Positions 7,194 to 13,564 of a stretch of 64,000 bases of DNA are shown here, one piece after another. The notes below the pieces were generated by a model. It worked only from the letters and a program-made list of their open reading frames with translations, made no database searches and was not told the origin of the DNA. Positions within the stretch are counted from its first letter, which is position 1. Every line of letters begins with the position of its first letter. Made by a program: the position numbers and the translations under genes. This DNA is from a virus: IMG/VR virus record IMGVR_UViG_3300023440_000002, positions 44,382 to 108,381 of that record. One strand, written 5' to 3'.

Positions 7194-7341
7194 CTAGGTC
7201 GCTCCATATTGGATCAGTTATTTGCAGGCGAACCTGGTCTCGAATCTCCCAGTGAACCTGCTCGATAACCTGCAAGTTAATTTGCTTGACAATATGCAGG
7301 TAAGCCTTCCAGCTAATCTCTTTTGCAATATCTTCAGTCAT
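7183..7341 (-). CDS. array-2 cassette M35
   Basis: A 52-residue cassette, MTEDIAKEISWKAY..., containing LHIVKQINLQV as in P6 and M17. Tail DPIWSDLDES. Confidence 0.6.
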   Translation of the reverse strand: MTEDIAKEISWKAYLHIVKQINLQVIEQVHWEIRDQVRLQITDPIWSDLDES

Positions 7342-7525
7342 TTAGGTTTTCCTTTATTGGGTTAGTTATTTGCCAGCTAACCTGCTCGAGAATCTGCCAA
7401 TTAACCTGCTCGATAACCTGCCAGTAAACCTGTTCGATAACCTGCCGGCGGATCTGGTTGCGAACCTGCCCGCTAACCTGGTCGTCAATCTGACAGTAAA
7501 CTTGCCAGCTAATATCTTCAGTCAT
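7334..7525 (-). CDS. array-2 cassette M34
   Basis: A 63-residue cassette starting MTEDISWQVYCQID, with IEQV-type units. The tail ends NLND with an 8-nt overlap to M35. Confidence 0.6.
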   Translation of the reverse strand: MTEDISWQVYCQIDDQVSGQVRNQIRRQVIEQVYWQVIEQVNWQILEQVSWQITNPIKENLND

Positions 7526-7700
7526 TTAGGTTATCCTTTATTGGGTCAGATATTTGATCATGAACCTGCCATCCAATCTGCCATCCAATCTGCCGGAAAA
7601 CCTGCCAGTAAACCTGTCGGCGAACCTTCCAGAGAGCTTGGTCGTTAACCTGATCATTAACCTGCCGGTGAACATCTTTTGCAATATCTTCAGTTTCCAT
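7518..7700 (-). CDS. array-2 cassette M33
   Basis: This 60-residue cassette shares the block GWQIGWQVHDQISDPIKDNL with its neighbour M32, evidence of local duplication. Confidence 0.6.
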   Translation of the reverse strand: METEDIAKDVHRQVNDQVNDQALWKVRRQVYWQVFRQIGWQIGWQVHDQISDPIKDNLND

Positions 7701-7851
7701 TTAGGTTATCCTTTATTGGGTCAGATATTTGATCATGAACCTGCCATCCAATCTGCCATCCAATCTGCCGGAGAGCCTGGTCGTTAATCTGCCAGTAAAT
7801 CTGTTGGTGAATCTGCTGGTGAATCTCATTAGTAATATCTTTAGCTTTCAT
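7690..7851 (-). CDS. array-2 cassette M32
   Basis: A 53-residue cassette, MKAKDITNEIHQQI..., with a repeated GWQI unit and the same tail as M33. Confidence 0.6.
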   Translation of the reverse strand: MKAKDITNEIHQQIHQQIYWQINDQALRQIGWQIGWQVHDQISDPIKDNLNGN

Positions 7852-8002
7852 CTAGGTCTTCCCATATTGGATTAGCTATTTGCTCGAAAACCTGCTCGTA
7901 AACCTGCCGGCGAACCTGGTCGTAAACCTGCCCGCGAATCTGCCAGTAAATCTCCCAGTAAACCTGCCAGTTAACCTCTTTTGTGATATCTTCAGATTCC
8001 AT
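7841..8002 (-). CDS. array-2 cassette M31
   Basis: This 53-residue cassette (MESEDITKEVNWQV...) shares YWEIYWQIRGQV with M5 and M30. Confidence 0.6.
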   Translation of the reverse strand: MESEDITKEVNWQVYWEIYWQIRGQVYDQVRRQVYEQVFEQIANPIWEDLDES

Positions 8003-8213
8003 TTAGATCTACCTTTATTGGGGTGGCTATTTGATTGCGAACCTGCTCGTAAACCTGCCGGCGAACCTGGTCGCAAACCTGCCCGCGAATCTGCCAGTAA
8101 ATCTCCCAGTAAACCTGATCATTAATCTGCCAGTGAAGCTTCCAGTGAACCTGGCCGTTAATCTGCTCTCGAACCTGCTGGCGAATCTCATTAGTAATAT
8201 CTTCAGCTTTCAT
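7992..8213 (-). CDS. array-2 cassette M30
   Basis: A 73-residue cassette, MKAEDITNEIRQQV..., with tail TPIKVDLNGI. It contains the YWEIYWQIRGQVCDQV block also in M5, about 5 kb away. Confidence 0.6.
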   Translation of the reverse strand: MKAEDITNEIRQQVREQINGQVHWKLHWQINDQVYWEIYWQIRGQVCDQVRRQVYEQVRNQIATPIKVDLNGI

Positions 8214-8325
8214 CTAGGTCATCCATTATTGGGGTGGCTATTTGATTGCGAACCTGGTCGCTAACCTGCCGACCTTACTTTACATAAACCTTATCGGTTA
8301 TGTCTGTAATAACTTTAGCTTTCAC
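8203..8325 (-). pseudogene. array-2 cassette M29: promoter-bearing head, stop, then tail
   Basis: The GTG start at 8325 gives 16 residues (...KVITDITDKVYVK) to TAA at 8275-8277. The same frame then continues GRQVSDQVRNQIATPIMDDLDES to a normal overlap with M30. M27 has the identical architecture and length (123 nt), so the stop is an inherited feature. The head carries the sigma-28-like motif. Confidence 0.55.
8291..8317 (-). promoter_or_regulatory. promoter-like motif in the M29 head
   Basis: On the - strand TAAAGTTA (8317-8310), 11 bp, then ACCGATAA (8298-8291). The following peptide terminates almost at once, which suits a promoter/leader unit for M30 onward. Confidence 0.5.
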
Positions 8326-8500
8326 TTAGGTCTCCACCTATTAGGTTACGAACCTGCCGGCGAACCTGCCAGTGAACCGGCAGGTTAATTTGCTCGACAA
8401 TATGCAAGTAAGTCTTCCAGCTAGTCTGCTGGTTAACCTGCTGATGGATCTTCCAGTGAATCTGCCGGCGAATCTCTTTTGTAGTATCTTTAGTTTCCAT
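8315..8500 (-). CDS. array-2 cassette M28
   Basis: A 61-residue cassette, METKDTTKEIRRQI..., containing LHIVEQINLPV, a variant of the P6/M17/M35 block. Tail NLIGGDLSES lacks the usual Pro. Confidence 0.55.
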   Translation of the reverse strand: METKDTTKEIRRQIHWKIHQQVNQQTSWKTYLHIVEQINLPVHWQVRRQVRNLIGGDLSES

Positions 8501-8612
8501 TGAGATTTTCCTTTATTGGGTCAGTTATTTGATTGCGAGCTTGATCGTCAATTTGCCGACCTTACTTTACATAAACCTTATCGGCTATATCTGTAATAAC
8601 TTTAGTTTCCAT
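8490..8612 (-). pseudogene. array-2 cassette M27: promoter-bearing head, stop, then tail
   Basis: ATG at 8612 encodes METKVITDIADKVYVK, then TAA (8562-8564); the frame resumes GRQIDDQARNQITDPIKENLNGN. It has the same length and stop position as M29. The head contains an almost exact sigma-28 consensus. Confidence 0.55.
8578..8604 (-). promoter_or_regulatory. promoter-like motif in the M27 head
   Basis: On the - strand TAAAGTTA (8604-8597), 11 bp, GCCGATAA (8585-8578). The -10 half is the exact FliA consensus octamer. Confidence 0.55.
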
Positions 8613-8787
8613 GCAGATCTTCCCTTATTGGTTCAGTTATTTGCCCATGAACCTGGTCGTGAACTTGCCAGTTAATTTGATCGAGAATCTGGCCGTGAAC
8701 CTGGTCGCCAATCTGCTGATAAACACCCCGGCTAATCTGATCATTAATCTGCTGGTGAATCTTACCTATAATATCTTCAGTTTTCAT
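8602..8787 (-). CDS. array-2 cassette M26
   Basis: A 61-residue cassette, MKTEDIIGKIHQQI..., with VHGQI/VHDQV units and tail EPIREDLHGN. Confidence 0.6.
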   Translation of the reverse strand: MKTEDIIGKIHQQINDQISRGVYQQIGDQVHGQILDQINWQVHDQVHGQITEPIREDLHGN

Positions 8788-8962
8788 TAAGATCTTCCCA
8801 TATTGGGTCAGTTATTTGCAGGCGAACCTCCCAGTAAGTCTGGTCGCCAATCTGCCAGTAAACCTGCCGGCGAACCTGCTCGAGAACATGGCCGCGAATC
8901 TGATGGTAAATCTCCCAATCAACCTGCCAGTGAATCTTACTTGTAATATCTTTAGTTTTCAT
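8777..8962 (-). CDS. array-2 cassette M25
   Basis: A 61-residue cassette, MKTKDITSKIHWQV..., with tail DPIWEDLNEN and 11-nt overlaps on both sides. Confidence 0.6.
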   Translation of the reverse strand: MKTKDITSKIHWQVDWEIYHQIRGHVLEQVRRQVYWQIGDQTYWEVRLQITDPIWEDLNEN

Positions 8963-9125
8963 TTAGGTCTACCTTTATTGGAGAGGTTGTTTGCCAGCGA
9001 ACCTGCATATCAACCTGATCTAGAATCTGCCGCTGAATCTGCCAGCGAACCTGATAGTGAACCTGATCTCGAATTTGCCAGTAAATCTGCCAGTTAACCT
9101 CTTTTGTAATATCTTTAGTTTTCAT
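8952..9125 (-). CDS. array-2 cassette M24
   Basis: A 57-residue cassette, MKTKDITKEVNWQI.... An in-frame ATG at 9134 is possible but does not match the array pattern. Confidence 0.6.
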   Translation of the reverse strand: MKTKDITKEVNWQIYWQIRDQVHYQVRWQIQRQILDQVDMQVRWQTTSPIKVDLNEN

Positions 9126-9408
9126 CGAGGTCATCCTTTATTGGGTCGGATATTTGATTGTAAACCTGATTGTGAACCTGATCTAGAATCTGCCAGTAAG
9201 CCTGCCAGTAAGTCTGCCCGCTAGCCTGGCCTTTAATACGCTCGAGAATCTGGCCGTGAACCTCCCAGTGAACCTGATCGTAAATATGCCCGCTAGCCTG
9301 CTGGCCAACCTGATTGGTAATTTGATCGTCAACCTGCTCGTCAACCTGCCAGTAAATCTGTTGACTAATCTGATTATGTACCTTGTCGGCTATATCTTTA
9401 GTTTTCAT
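9115..9408 (-). CDS. array-2 cassette M23 (longest)
   Basis: At 97 residues this has many extra 12-bp units relative to a 57-residue cassette, and it still obeys 6 modulo 12. Repeated ASGQTYWQAYWQ and ASGHIYDQV units suggest internal tandem expansion. Confidence 0.65.
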   Translation of the reverse strand: MKTKDIADKVHNQISQQIYWQVDEQVDDQITNQVGQQASGHIYDQVHWEVHGQILERIKGQASGQTYWQAYWQILDQVHNQVYNQISDPIKDDLDEN

Positions 9409-9607
9409 TTAGGTCATCCTTTATTGGGTTAGCTACTTGCTGGTGAACCTGCTCGTGAACCCGCCAGTAAACCTCCTCGTAAGTCTCCTCGTAAACCTCC
9501 CAATAAACACAATCGTAAAGATGCTTGCTAACCTTATCGAGAATCTGATTGCGAACCTGCCAGTGAATCTCATCGTGAATCTTACCTGTAATACCATCAG
9601 CTTCCAT
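9398..9607 (-). CDS. array-2 cassette M22
   Basis: This 69-residue cassette has unusually many Glu residues (EVYEETYEEVYWRV), breaking the Gln preference in the repeat. Confidence 0.6.
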   Translation of the reverse strand: MEADGITGKIHDEIHWQVRNQILDKVSKHLYDCVYWEVYEETYEEVYWRVHEQVHQQVANPIKDDLNEN

Positions 9608-9770
9608 CTAAGTCTTCCTTTATTGGGATGGTTATTTGCCAGCGAATCTGATCGCGAACATGCCAGTTAACCTTCCAGCGAACCTGCTCGAGAATCTCCC
9701 AGTCAACCTGCTCGCTAACCTTCCAGCGAATCTGACTGTAAATCTTACTTGCTATATCTTCAATTTTCAT
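9597..9770 (-). CDS. array-2 cassette M21
   Basis: A 57-residue cassette, MKIEDIASKIYSQI..., with tail IPIKEDLDGS and alternating RWKV and EQV units. Confidence 0.6.
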   Translation of the reverse strand: MKIEDIASKIYSQIRWKVSEQVDWEILEQVRWKVNWHVRDQIRWQITIPIKEDLDGS

Positions 9771-9981
9771 TTAGGTCATCCTTTATTGGGTCGGATATTT
9801 GATTGTAAGCCTGCTCGTGAACATGCTGGCGAACCTGCCGGTTAACCTGCTCGTAAACCTCCCAGCTAACCTGGTCGCAAATCTGCTCGAAAACCTGGTC
9901 GCGAATCTCCCAGTGAATACCCCAATGAACCTGGTCGTAAACCTGCGAGCGAACATCTTTTGTAATATCTTTAGTTTTCAT
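9760..9981 (-). CDS. array-2 cassette M20
   Basis: This 73-residue cassette (MKTKDITKDVRSQV...) contains YDQVHWGI, shared with M18. The upstream in-frame ATG at 9990 is not the array-type start. Confidence 0.6.
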   Translation of the reverse strand: MKTKDITKDVRSQVYDQVHWGIHWEIRDQVFEQICDQVSWEVYEQVNRQVRQHVHEQAYNQISDPIKDDLNEN

Positions 9982-10156
9982 CGAGGTCATCCTTTATTGG
10001 AGAGGTTGTTTGCCGGCGAACCTTACCGTGAATCAGCCAATTAACCTGTTCGCGAATCTGACTGTAAACCTGCCAGTGAACCTGCTCGTAAATCTGCCAG
10101 TGAGCGTGACTGACAATTCGATTGTGAATTTTGTCGGCTATATCTTTAGTTTTCAT
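9971..10156 (-). CDS. array-2 cassette M19
   Basis: This 61-residue cassette (MKTKDIADKIHNRI...) has a head similar to M23. The in-frame ATG at 10165 is the less likely start. Confidence 0.6.
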   Translation of the reverse strand: MKTKDIADKIHNRIVSHAHWQIYEQVHWQVYSQIREQVNWLIHGKVRRQTTSPIKDDLDEN

Positions 10157-10331
10157 CGAGGTCATCCTTTATTGGGTTAGCTACTTGCTCGTGAACCTGA
10201 TTGTGAACCTGATCTAGAATCTGCTCGCTAATCTGCTTGCGAACCTCCCAGTAAGCCTCCCAGCGAATACCCCAATGAACCTGGTCGTAAACCTGCTTAT
10301 AAACCTTATTTGCGGCAATTTTAGCTTCCAT
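10146..10331 (-). CDS. array-2 cassette M18
   Basis: This 61-residue cassette (MEAKIAANKVYKQV...) shares its head with M14 and the YDQVHWGIRWE block with M20. Confidence 0.6.
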   Translation of the reverse strand: MEAKIAANKVYKQVYDQVHWGIRWEAYWEVRKQISEQILDQVHNQVHEQVANPIKDDLDEN

Positions 10332-10494
10332 TTAGTTCATCCCTTATTGGGTTGGCTATTTGATTTCGAATTTGCCTATGAATCTGCTTGCGAACCTCCC
10401 AGTAAACCTCCCAGCGAACCTGCAAGTTAATCTGCTTGACAATATGCAGGTAAACCTCCCAGCTAATCTCTTTTGTAATATCATTAGTTTCCAT
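10321..10494 (-). CDS. array-2 cassette M17
   Basis: This 57-residue cassette (METNDITKEISWEV...) contains YLHIVKQINLQVRWE, the block found in P6, M28 and M35. Confidence 0.6.
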   Translation of the reverse strand: METNDITKEISWEVYLHIVKQINLQVRWEVYWEVRKQIHRQIRNQIANPIRDELNGS

Positions 10495-10657
10495 CTAGAT
10501 CTTCCTTTATTGGGTTAAGTATTTGATCACGAATCTGCCAGTTAACCCTCGAGTAAGCCCTCCAATAAACCAAATAATCAACCTGCTCGCGAACTTGCCA
10601 GTAAATCTTCCGGTAAACCTGCTGGCGAATCTCATTAGTAATATCTTCAATTTCCAT
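10484..10657 (-). CDS. array-2 cassette M16
   Basis: A 57-residue cassette, MEIEDITNEIRQQV..., with a diverged middle (DYLVYWRAYSRV). Tail NPIKEDLDGN. Confidence 0.6.
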   Translation of the reverse strand: MEIEDITNEIRQQVYRKIYWQVREQVDYLVYWRAYSRVNWQIRDQILNPIKEDLDGN

Positions 10658-10832
10658 TTAGGTCTTCCCATATTGGATCAACTCCTTGCTCACGAACTTG
10701 AGCGTAAATCTGCCAGTAAATCTGCCAGCGAACCTTCCGGTTAACTTTCTCGTGAATATGATTGATAGTCTGCCGGCGAATCTGCTGGCGAACCTGGTCG
10801 TGAATCTCTTTTGTAATATCTTCAGTTTCCAT
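10647..10832 (-). CDS. array-2 cassette M15
   Basis: A 61-residue cassette, METEDITKEIHDQV..., with tail DPIWEDLNGN. The usual 11-nt overlaps are present. Confidence 0.6.
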   Translation of the reverse strand: METEDITKEIHDQVRQQIRRQTINHIHEKVNRKVRWQIYWQIYAQVREQGVDPIWEDLNGN

Positions 10833-11007
10833 TTAGGTCATTCCTTATTGGGTCGATTATCTGTACGTGAACCTGCCAGCGAACATGCAAGCGAACATGC
10901 TCGAGAATCTTCCAGTAGGGGTTCCGGCCAACCTGATCAACGACCTGCTCTCGAACCTGGTCGTAAACCTGCTTATAAACCTTATTTGCGGCAACTTTAG
11001 CTTTCAT
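10822..11007 (-). CDS. array-2 cassette M14
   Basis: This 61-residue cassette (MKAKVAANKVYKQV...) shares its head with M18. The middle (GRNPYWKILEHVRLHV) departs from the strict repeat. Confidence 0.6.
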   Translation of the reverse strand: MKAKVAANKVYKQVYDQVREQVVDQVGRNPYWKILEHVRLHVRWQVHVQIIDPIRNDLNGN

Positions 11008-11179
11008 TTAGATCTTCCTTTATTGGGATAACTATTTGCCCGCGAATTTGATCGTTAATCTGCTCGTTAATCTGTTCGCGAACCTGCCCTCGAACCTGCC
11101 AATAAGTCTGCCAGTCAACCTTCCAACTAATCTCGCTACACACCTTATCGGTTATACCTGTAATAACTTTAGCTTTCAT
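10997..11179 (-). CDS. array-2 cassette M13, head contains promoter motif
   Basis: A 60-residue cassette, MKAKVITGITDKVC..., directly downstream of the inserted ClpP-fold gene. Codons 3-12 carry the sigma-28-like motif. Its ribosome-binding site AAAGGAAG directly follows the stop of the inserted gene. Confidence 0.65.
   Translation of the reverse strand: MKAKVITGITDKVCSEISWKVDWQTYWQVRGQVREQINEQINDQIRGQIVIPIKEDLNES
11145..11171 (-). promoter_or_regulatory. promoter-like motif in the M13 head
   Basis: On the - strand TAAAGTTA (11171-11164), 11 bp, ACCGATAA (11152-11145). It could drive the rest of array 2 independently of the inserted protease gene. Confidence 0.45.
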
Positions 11180-11191
11180 TTAGATCTTCCT

Positions 11192-11734
11192 TTATTCGCT
11201 CAAATACACAGCACCATCAACAAAACCCGGAGCTATCTTGTCCAGGTACTCTCTATTCATATAGGTTTGGTTCTTGATTAGTTCTTTATAATTCGGAGGG
11301 TTAAATATCTTATTGATCTCTTTATGAATAAAAACATTATCTTTAATTGTCTTTTTAGAATCTTCCATTGTTACAATACATCGAGACGGACAATAATAAT
11401 ACAAGTTATGCATCATCATTGTTGCTTTTGGCGTTAAGTGCCTGGTATCACACAAGGTTGAAATATAAAAGGCCATACTTAGGGCTTTCTTAATCAGGCA
11501 ATGAACTTTAAACCCTCTCTTTTTAATGTCCTGAATTGAAGCCCCTAGCTGAAAAAAAGGCGTAACCGGCCCTCCAGGACTGTCAATTGTTAAATAAACA
11601 TCCCGATGGGTCAACCTAATATAAACTGCCAACGCAGATGCCGACATAGAATCGGTAAGCTTTAGTTTAGATACTTCACTAGCTGAAACCTGACTAGGCA
11701 ACAGGATCATTAAAATTAAAAGTAAGTATTTCAT
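11192..11734 (-). CDS. exported ClpP-fold serine protease
   Basis: This 180-residue protein starts with a hydrophobic signal peptide (about residues 1-18, ending QVSA before SEVSK). The rest has the ClpP/SppA-like core: strand-turn LTIDSPGGPV (48-57), nucleophile region KALSMAFY with Ser86, and MMMHNL with His109. The presumed reaction is peptide-bond hydrolysis in the periplasm or at the membrane. It has its own AAAGGAAC ribosome-binding site and sits between the truncated cassette M12 and M13, so it looks inserted into array 2. A small single-domain exported ClpP homologue is unusual for a phage. The catalytic Asp was not identified. Confidence 0.7.
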   Translation of the reverse strand: MKYLLLILMILLPSQVSASEVSKLKLTDSMSASALAVYIRLTHRDVYLTIDSPGGPVTPFFQLGASIQDIKKRGFKVHCLIKKALSMAFYISTLCDTRHLTPKATMMMHNLYYYCPSRCIVTMEDSKKTIKDNVFIHKEINKIFNPPNYKELIKNQTYMNREYLDKIAPGFVDGAVYLSE

Positions 11735-11748
11735 ATTGTTCCTTTCTG

Positions 11749-11811
11749 TTAGGGTTTAATCTCTATTCCATTAACCTTATCGGCTATATCTGCAATATCT
11801 TTAGTTTCCAT
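11749..11811 (-). CDS. array-2 cassette M12, truncated head
   Basis: This 20-residue remnant begins METKDIADIADKV and then reads into unrelated sequence ending IEIKP and TAA, just before the ribosome-binding site of the ClpP-fold gene. The head carries the promoter motif, so it may now serve mainly as promoter and leader for the protease gene. Confidence 0.5.
   Translation of the reverse strand: METKDIADIADKVNGIEIKP
11777..11803 (-). promoter_or_regulatory. promoter-like motif upstream of the ClpP-fold gene
   Basis: On the - strand TAAAGATA (11803-11796), 11 bp, GCCGATAA (11784-11777), about 45 bp before the protease start. The -10 octamer is the exact FliA consensus; the -35 half has two mismatches. 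Confidence 0.45.
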
Positions 11812-11974
11812 TTAGATCTACCTTTATTGGTTCAGTTATTTGCTGGTCAACCTGGTCGCAAACCTGCCAGTGAATATGCCAGTCAACCTGCCAGCGAATC
11901 TCCCAGTGAGCCTGGTCATTAATCTGACGGTCAACCTCCTGACGAATCTTTTTTGTAATATCTTTAGTTTCCAT
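11801..11974 (-). CDS. array-2 cassette M11
   Basis: A 57-residue cassette, METKDITKKIRQEV..., with tail EPIKVDLNGN. Confidence 0.6.
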   Translation of the reverse strand: METKDITKKIRQEVDRQINDQAHWEIRWQVDWHIHWQVCDQVDQQITEPIKVDLNGN

Positions 11975-12161
11975 TTAGGTCTTCCTTTATTGGGAGGGTT
12001 ATTCGGTCGTCAATCTTTAAGTGGATCTCCCAGAGAACCTCCCGGCGAATCTTCCGACTAATCTGCTCATCAACCTGCTCATCAACCTGCTTATAAGTTT
12101 GGTTGTCAATCTGCAAGCGAACCTGCTCGATAACCTCATTAGTGATATCTTTAGTTTTCAT
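11964..12161 (-). CDS. array-2 cassette M10
   Basis: This 65-residue cassette (MKTKDITNEVIEQV...) shares RLQIDNQTYKQVDEQV and RKIRREVLWEIHLKID with M7. Confidence 0.6.
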   Translation of the reverse strand: MKTKDITNEVIEQVRLQIDNQTYKQVDEQVDEQISRKIRREVLWEIHLKIDDRITLPIKEDLNGN

Positions 12162-12324
12162 CTAGGTTTTCCTTTATTGGGTTAGCTACTTGCTCGTGAA
12201 CCTGCTCGTCAACATTCCAGTAAATCTCCCGGCTCACCCCCCTGTCAACCTGCCGGTTAATCTGCCAATAAACCTGATCGCTAATCTCCCGACGAATTTT
12301 ATTACCAGTATCTTCAGCTTTCAT
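12151..12324 (-). CDS. array-2 cassette M9
   Basis: A 57-residue cassette, MKAEDTGNKIRREI..., with tail NPIKENLDEN. One unit reads DRGVSREI, departing from Gln-Val. Confidence 0.6.
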   Translation of the reverse strand: MKAEDTGNKIRREISDQVYWQINRQVDRGVSREIYWNVDEQVHEQVANPIKENLDEN

Positions 12325-12487
12325 CTAGATCATCCTTTATTGGGTTAGCTACTTGCTCGTGAACCCGCCAGTAAACCTGCCTGTGAACCTTCCAGCGAAC
12401 CTGCCCTCTAGCCTGCCAATTAATCTGTTTGTGAACCTTCCAGCGAACCTGCTCGTCAAACTCTTTTGTAATATCTTTAGCTTCCAT
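12314..12487 (-). CDS. array-2 cassette M8
   Basis: A 57-residue cassette, MEAKDITKEFDEQV..., with RWKV units and tail NPIKDDLDES. It ends in TGA within the overlap. Confidence 0.6.
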   Translation of the reverse strand: MEAKDITKEFDEQVRWKVHKQINWQARGQVRWKVHRQVYWRVHEQVANPIKDDLDES

Positions 12488-12662
12488 CTAGGTCTTCCTT
12501 TATTGGGAGGGTTATTTGCTCGTCAATCTTTAAGTGGATCTCCCAGAGAACCTCCCGGCGAATCTTCCGACTAACCTGCCAACAAACCTGCTCATCAACC
12601 TGCTTATAAGTTTGGTTGTCAATCTGCAAGCGAACTTTATTACCAATATCTTTAGCTTCCAT
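12477..12662 (-). CDS. array-2 cassette M7
   Basis: A 61-residue cassette, MEAKDIGNKVRLQI..., a close relative of M10 two cassettes away. It differs in head and in one unit (CWQVS). Confidence 0.6.
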   Translation of the reverse strand: MEAKDIGNKVRLQIDNQTYKQVDEQVCWQVSRKIRREVLWEIHLKIDEQITLPIKEDLDGS

Positions 12663-12837
12663 CTAGGTCTTCCTTTATTGGGTCGAATACTTGATTGTAA
12701 ACCTGGTCGTGAACCTGTCGGCGAACCTGTCGGTGAACCTGCCATCCAACCTGCCGGAGAACCTGACAGTTAGCCTGCCAGCTAACCTGCCAGCTAACCT
12801 GCCAGCTAACCTTTTTTATAATACCTTTAGTTTCCAT
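12652..12837 (-). CDS. array-2 cassette M6
   Basis: This 61-residue cassette (METKGIIKKVSWQV...) has three identical SWQV units in a row. Its block SWQANCQVLRQVGWQV is shared with M3. Confidence 0.6.
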   Translation of the reverse strand: METKGIIKKVSWQVSWQVSWQANCQVLRQVGWQVHRQVRRQVHDQVYNQVFDPIKEDLDGS

Positions 12838-13024
12838 CTAGGTCTTCCTTTATTGGATTAGTTATTTGCTCGAAAACCTGGTCGCAAACCTGCCCGCGAA
12901 TCTGCCAGTAAATCTCCCAGTAAAACTGATCATCAATCTGCCAGTGAACCTGGCCGCGAATCTGCCAGTAAACCTGGTCGTCAACCTCCCGACGAATCTT
13001 TTTTATAATACCTTTAGTTTCCAT
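12827..13024 (-). CDS. array-2 cassette M5
   Basis: This 65-residue cassette has head METKGIIKKI as in M6 and body block YWEIYWQIRGQVCDQV as in M30. Head and body have different closest relatives, a clear mosaic. Confidence 0.65.
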   Translation of the reverse strand: METKGIIKKIRREVDDQVYWQIRGQVHWQIDDQFYWEIYWQIRGQVCDQVFEQITNPIKEDLDGN

Positions 13025-13187
13025 CTAGGTCTTCCCTTATTGGATTGGTTATTTGACCGAAAACCTGCAAGAGAGCATGCAAGCGAACATGCAAGCGAAC
13101 CTTCCAATAAATCTGCCAGTCATCCTGCCAGTTAACCTGCTCGAGAATCTGGTCGCGAATCTCTTTTATAGTATCACTAGCTTCCAT
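13014..13187 (-). CDS. array-2 cassette M4
   Basis: A 57-residue cassette, MEASDTIKEIRDQI..., with a His/Leu-rich section (RLHVRLHALLQV) and tail NPIREDLDGN. Confidence 0.6.
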   Translation of the reverse strand: MEASDTIKEIRDQILEQVNWQDDWQIYWKVRLHVRLHALLQVFGQITNPIREDLDGN

Positions 13188-13386
13188 CTAGGTTTTCCTT
13201 TATTGGGTCGGTTATTTGCTCGAAAACCTGGTCGTAAACCTGTCGGCGAATATGCCGGCGAACCTGCCATTCAATCTGCCCTCGAACCTGCCATCCAACC
13301 TGCCGGAGAACCTGACAGTTAGCCTGCCAGCTAACCTGCCCGCGAACCTGTTCGATAACCTCTTTTGCAATATCTTTAGCTTCCAT
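13177..13386 (-). CDS. array-2 cassette M3
   Basis: A 69-residue cassette, MEAKDIAKEVIEQV..., sharing SWQANCQVLRQVGWQV with M6. It is the first fully regular cassette of array 2. Confidence 0.6.
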   Translation of the reverse strand: MEAKDIAKEVIEQVRGQVSWQANCQVLRQVGWQVRGQIEWQVRRHIRRQVYDQVFEQITDPIKENLDGS

Positions 13387-13564
13387 TTAGGTCTACCATT
13401 ATTGGGTTAGTTATTTGTGTGCGGATTTTACTGTAAGTACTCCAGCTGACCTGCATGTTAACTTCTTTTCGAGCGTTCCAATCAAAAACACTGCAAGCGG
13501 GTAGATTAGACAGATTAGCAATCTCATCAGTAATACCCAACCGTAAATCAATTATGTCTGTCAT
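13376..13564 (-). CDS. array-2 cassette M2 (diverged)
   Basis: This 62-residue protein has an N-terminal two thirds that lacks the repeat (MTDIIDLRLGITDEI...ACSVFDWNARKEV). Only the end (QVSWSTYSKIRTQITNPIMVDLNGS) matches the family. It may represent the ancestral gene before repeat expansion, or a decayed copy. Confidence 0.55.
   Translation of the reverse strand: MTDIIDLRLGITDEIANLSNLPACSVFDWNARKEVNMQVSWSTYSKIRTQITNPIMVDLNGS

Noticed and set aside
1006-13410. Long antisense frames across both arrays rich in Asn-Leu-Pro-Val (e.g. 7370-7648, 8816-9097)
   Set aside because: They are open only because the 12-bp unit lacks stops in that frame. They have no ribosome-binding sites and their starts do not coincide with unit boundaries; the other strand has start/stop overlaps and Shine-Dalgarno sites.
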